Positions 6,781-8,255 of a stretch of 8,255 nt of DNA are shown one piece after another. Source of the DNA: Alphaproteobacteria bacterium (GTDB lineage Bacteria > Pseudomonadota > Alphaproteobacteria > Rhizobiales > Rhizobiaceae); contig JAUIBM010000107.1 in assembly GCA_030428345.1 (NCBI GenBank), positions 1 to 8,255 of the forward strand. The letters are read 5' to 3'. The notes under the pieces were generated by a model. The model was not told the origin of the DNA. It was given only the letters and a program-made list of their open reading frames with translations, and did no database searches. The position numbers were made by a program, and so were the translations under genes. Every line of letters begins with the position of its first letter. Position 1 is the first letter of the stretch.

Positions 6781-6808
6781 TGAAAGTTTCCCCGGACTGC
6801 TCCATAAT
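6780..6808 (+). promoter_or_regulatory. Candidate promoter for the indolepyruvate oxidoreductase gene
   Basis: CTGAAA at 6780-6785 and CATAAT at 6803-6808 are separated by 17 bases, each close to the sigma-70 -35 and -10 consensus. A start near 6815 gives a leader of about 24 bases containing the GAGGGAG ribosome site (6826-6832), 6 bases before the ATG at 6839. The last GCGCAATT-like element touches the -35 box. Confidence 0.45.
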
Positions 6809-6838
6809 CGACACAAGCACATCGCGAGGGAGCAGGGC

Positions 6839-8255
6839 ATGAACGAGAGCGTCGATCCAAACGCTGCGCTGGCGCAATCCGTCACGCTGGAGGACAAATA
6901 CACCGCCAGCTCCGGCAAGGTTTTCATTTCAGGCACGCAGGCGCTGGTCCGCCTTCCGATCGTGCAGATGCGCCGCGACCGCGCCGCCGGCCTCAACACC
7001 GGCGCCTTCATCTCCGGCTATCGCGGCTCGCCGGTCGGCGGGCTGGACTTCGCCTATGTCCAGGCCCGCAAGCACCTCAAGGAGCACGGGATCGTGTTCC
7101 AGCCCGGCGTGAACGAGGACCTCGCCGCCACCGCAGTCTGGGGATCGCAGCAGGCCATGCTGTCGCCAGGGGTCCGCAAGGATGGCGTGCTCGGCATCTG
7201 GTACGGCAAGGGCCCCGGCGTCGATCGCTGCGGCGACGTTTTCAAGCACGCCAATTCCGCCGGCACCAGCCCGCATGGCGGCGTGCTCGCGGTCGCGGGG
7301 GACGATCACCTCGCCAAATCCTCCACCGTCGCCCATCAGTCCGACCACGCGTTCATGGCGGCGATCATGCCGATGCTGTTTCCCTCCAGCGTGCATGAAT
7401 TCGTCGAGCTCGGGCTGCTCGGCATCGCCATGTCGCGCTATTCGGGCCTGTGGGTCGCCTACAAGGTCATCGCCGACACGATCGAGACGACCGGCGTCGT
7501 CGATCTTGGCGGCGAGGCGCGCAAATTCGTGACCCCGACGGACTTCGAAACACCCACCGGCGGCCTCAACATCCGCTGGCCCGACGATCGCTATGCCCAG
7601 GACGAGCGCCTGCAGGAGCACAAGGCCTATGCAGCAATCGCGTTCGCCCGCGCCAACCGGGTCGACCAGTTGGTGATCGACTCGAGCAAGCCGCGTTTTG
7701 GCGTGGTTTCATCCGGCAAGGCCTATGAGAATGTGCGCGAGGCCCTGCGCCACATGGGCATCGACGCAGCCACGGCGGAGGCGATCGGCCTGAGGCTCTA
7801 CAAGGTGCGCATGCCCTGGCCGCTGGAGCCGGAAGGGGTGCGCCATTTCTCCGAGGGCCTGGAGGAAGTACTGGTGATCGAGGAGCGCCGCGAGGTGATC
7901 GAGCACCAGATCAAGCAGCAATTGTTCAACTGGCGCGCCGATGTGCGCCCGCGCATCGTCGGCAAGTTCGACGACAAGGACCGCCACATCCTGTCGCTGC
8001 ATGAGGAAATCACCACCGGCGTTGCGCTGCGCGCGATCGCCAGCCGCCTGCTGAAATTCGATCTGCCGGAGGATCTGCGCAGCCGCGTCGCCAATCTGCT
8101 CGAACATTACCAGAAGCGGCACGACCTCAAGACCGGGCACAAATCCCCCGTCGCGCGCACCCCCTATTTCTGCTCGGGCTGTCCGCACAACACGTCGACC
8201 AAGGTGCCGGATGGAAGCCGCGCCATGGCCGGCCTCGGCTGCCACTTCATGGCGC
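6839..8255 (+). CDS. Indolepyruvate ferredoxin oxidoreductase, fused form, N-terminal part (cut by right edge)
   Basis: This is the first 472 codons of a thiamine-diphosphate 2-oxoacid:ferredoxin oxidoreductase of the indolepyruvate type. The enzyme converts indolepyruvate or related aryl-pyruvates plus CoA to the aryl-acetyl-CoA and CO2, passing electrons to ferredoxin. The frame stays open from ATG 6839 to the edge. Family marks are TGAFISGYRGSPVGGLD (54-70) and PGVNEDLAATA (89-99), whose Glu93 is the likely cofactor-activating glutamate. Further on are GIWYGKGPGVDRCGDV (119-134) and AGDDHLAKSSTVAHQSD (153-169). PYFCSGCPHNTST with Cys445 and Cys448, and GLGCHFM with Cys468, mark the start of the pyrophosphate-binding region. 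Proteobacterial versions are single proteins of about 1,150-1,200 residues joining the IorA- and IorB-like parts, so roughly 60 percent is missing here; the fusion itself is expected, not seen. The good ribosome site at 6826-6832 supports the start. The upstream Lrp/AsnC gene is a likely regulator. Confidence 0.93.
   Translation, partial: MNESVDPNAALAQSVTLEDKYTASSGKVFISGTQALVRLPIVQMRRDRAAGLNTGAFISGYRGSPVGGLDFAYVQARKHLKEHGIVFQPGVNEDLAATAVWGSQQAMLSPGVRKDGVLGIWYGKGPGVDRCGDVFKHANSAGTSPHGGVLAVAGDDHLAKSSTVAHQSDHAFMAAIMPMLFPSSVHEFVELGLLGIAMSRYSGLWVAYKVIADTIETTGVVDLGGEARKFVTPTDFETPTGGLNIRWPDDRYAQDERLQEHKAYAAIAFARANRVDQLVIDSSKPRFGVVSSGKAYENVREALRHMGIDAATAEAIGLRLYKVRMPWPLEPEGVRHFSEGLEEVLVIEERREVIEHQIKQQLFNWRADVRPRIVGKFDDKDRHILSLHEEITTGVALRAIASRLLKFDLPEDLRSRVANLLEHYQKRHDLKTGHKSPVARTPYFCSGCPHNTSTKVPDGSRAMAGLGCHFMA

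Noticed and set aside
6929..7621. 230-residue minus-strand frame opposite the oxidoreductase gene
   Set aside because: The plus-strand frame gives the conserved indolepyruvate oxidoreductase motifs; this one has no domain signature.
7709..8245. 178-residue minus-strand frame near the right edge
   Set aside because: It is antisense to the same oxidoreductase, with composition typical of a shadow frame.
1..8255. A mobile element, phage island, CRISPR array or defence system
   Set aside because: No transposase, integrase, array-like repeats, toxin-antitoxin pair or marked shift in base composition was seen; the genes are housekeeping, metabolic and signalling types.

Overview
The window is GC-rich DNA, densely packed with genes. 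Its gene types fit an alphaproteobacterium, possibly a sphingomonad-like or rhizobium-like organism: a one-piece indolepyruvate ferredoxin oxidoreductase next to an Lrp/AsnC regulator, an EamA transporter, and a membrane GGDEF-EAL protein. The genus cannot be fixed from this sequence. I saw no tRNA, rRNA, insertion sequence, phage gene or CRISPR array, and nothing that marks a recent transfer. It reads as ordinary chromosome with seven protein genes, two of them cut by the window edges.

Layout. Positions 1-406 (minus) hold the N-terminal part of an EamA/DMT-family membrane transporter. It is read divergently from a MalY/PatB-type PLP enzyme, probably a cysteine-S-conjugate or cystathionine beta-lyase (549-1730, plus). 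The next gene is a Sir2-family NAD-dependent deacylase (1727-2455, plus) that overlaps the lyase stop by 4 bases, so the two form a likely operon. The Sir2 stop interlocks with the stop of trhO, an oxygen-dependent tRNA U34 hydroxylase of the rhodanese family (2452-3435, minus). A 234-base gap with a short direct repeat follows. Then comes a six-helix PAS-GGDEF-EAL cyclic-di-GMP enzyme (3670-5994, minus). Divergent from it is an Lrp/AsnC regulator (6134-6601, plus), and after a 237-base gap a fused indolepyruvate ferredoxin oxidoreductase starts (6839 to the right edge, plus).

How the genes may work together. The clearest functional unit is the Lrp/AsnC regulator plus the oxidoreductase. The regulator probably senses an amino acid, and the enzyme oxidatively decarboxylates aryl-pyruvates made from aromatic amino acids to acyl-CoA, feeding electrons to ferredoxin. 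The gap between them carries several copies of a GCGCAATT-like half-site and a plausible promoter, which suggests direct control. The lyase and deacylase look co-transcribed and perhaps translationally coupled, but I see no biochemical reason for the pairing. I found no convincing undescribed system. The findings are mainly candidate regulatory sites, start-site questions and gene-arrangement details.
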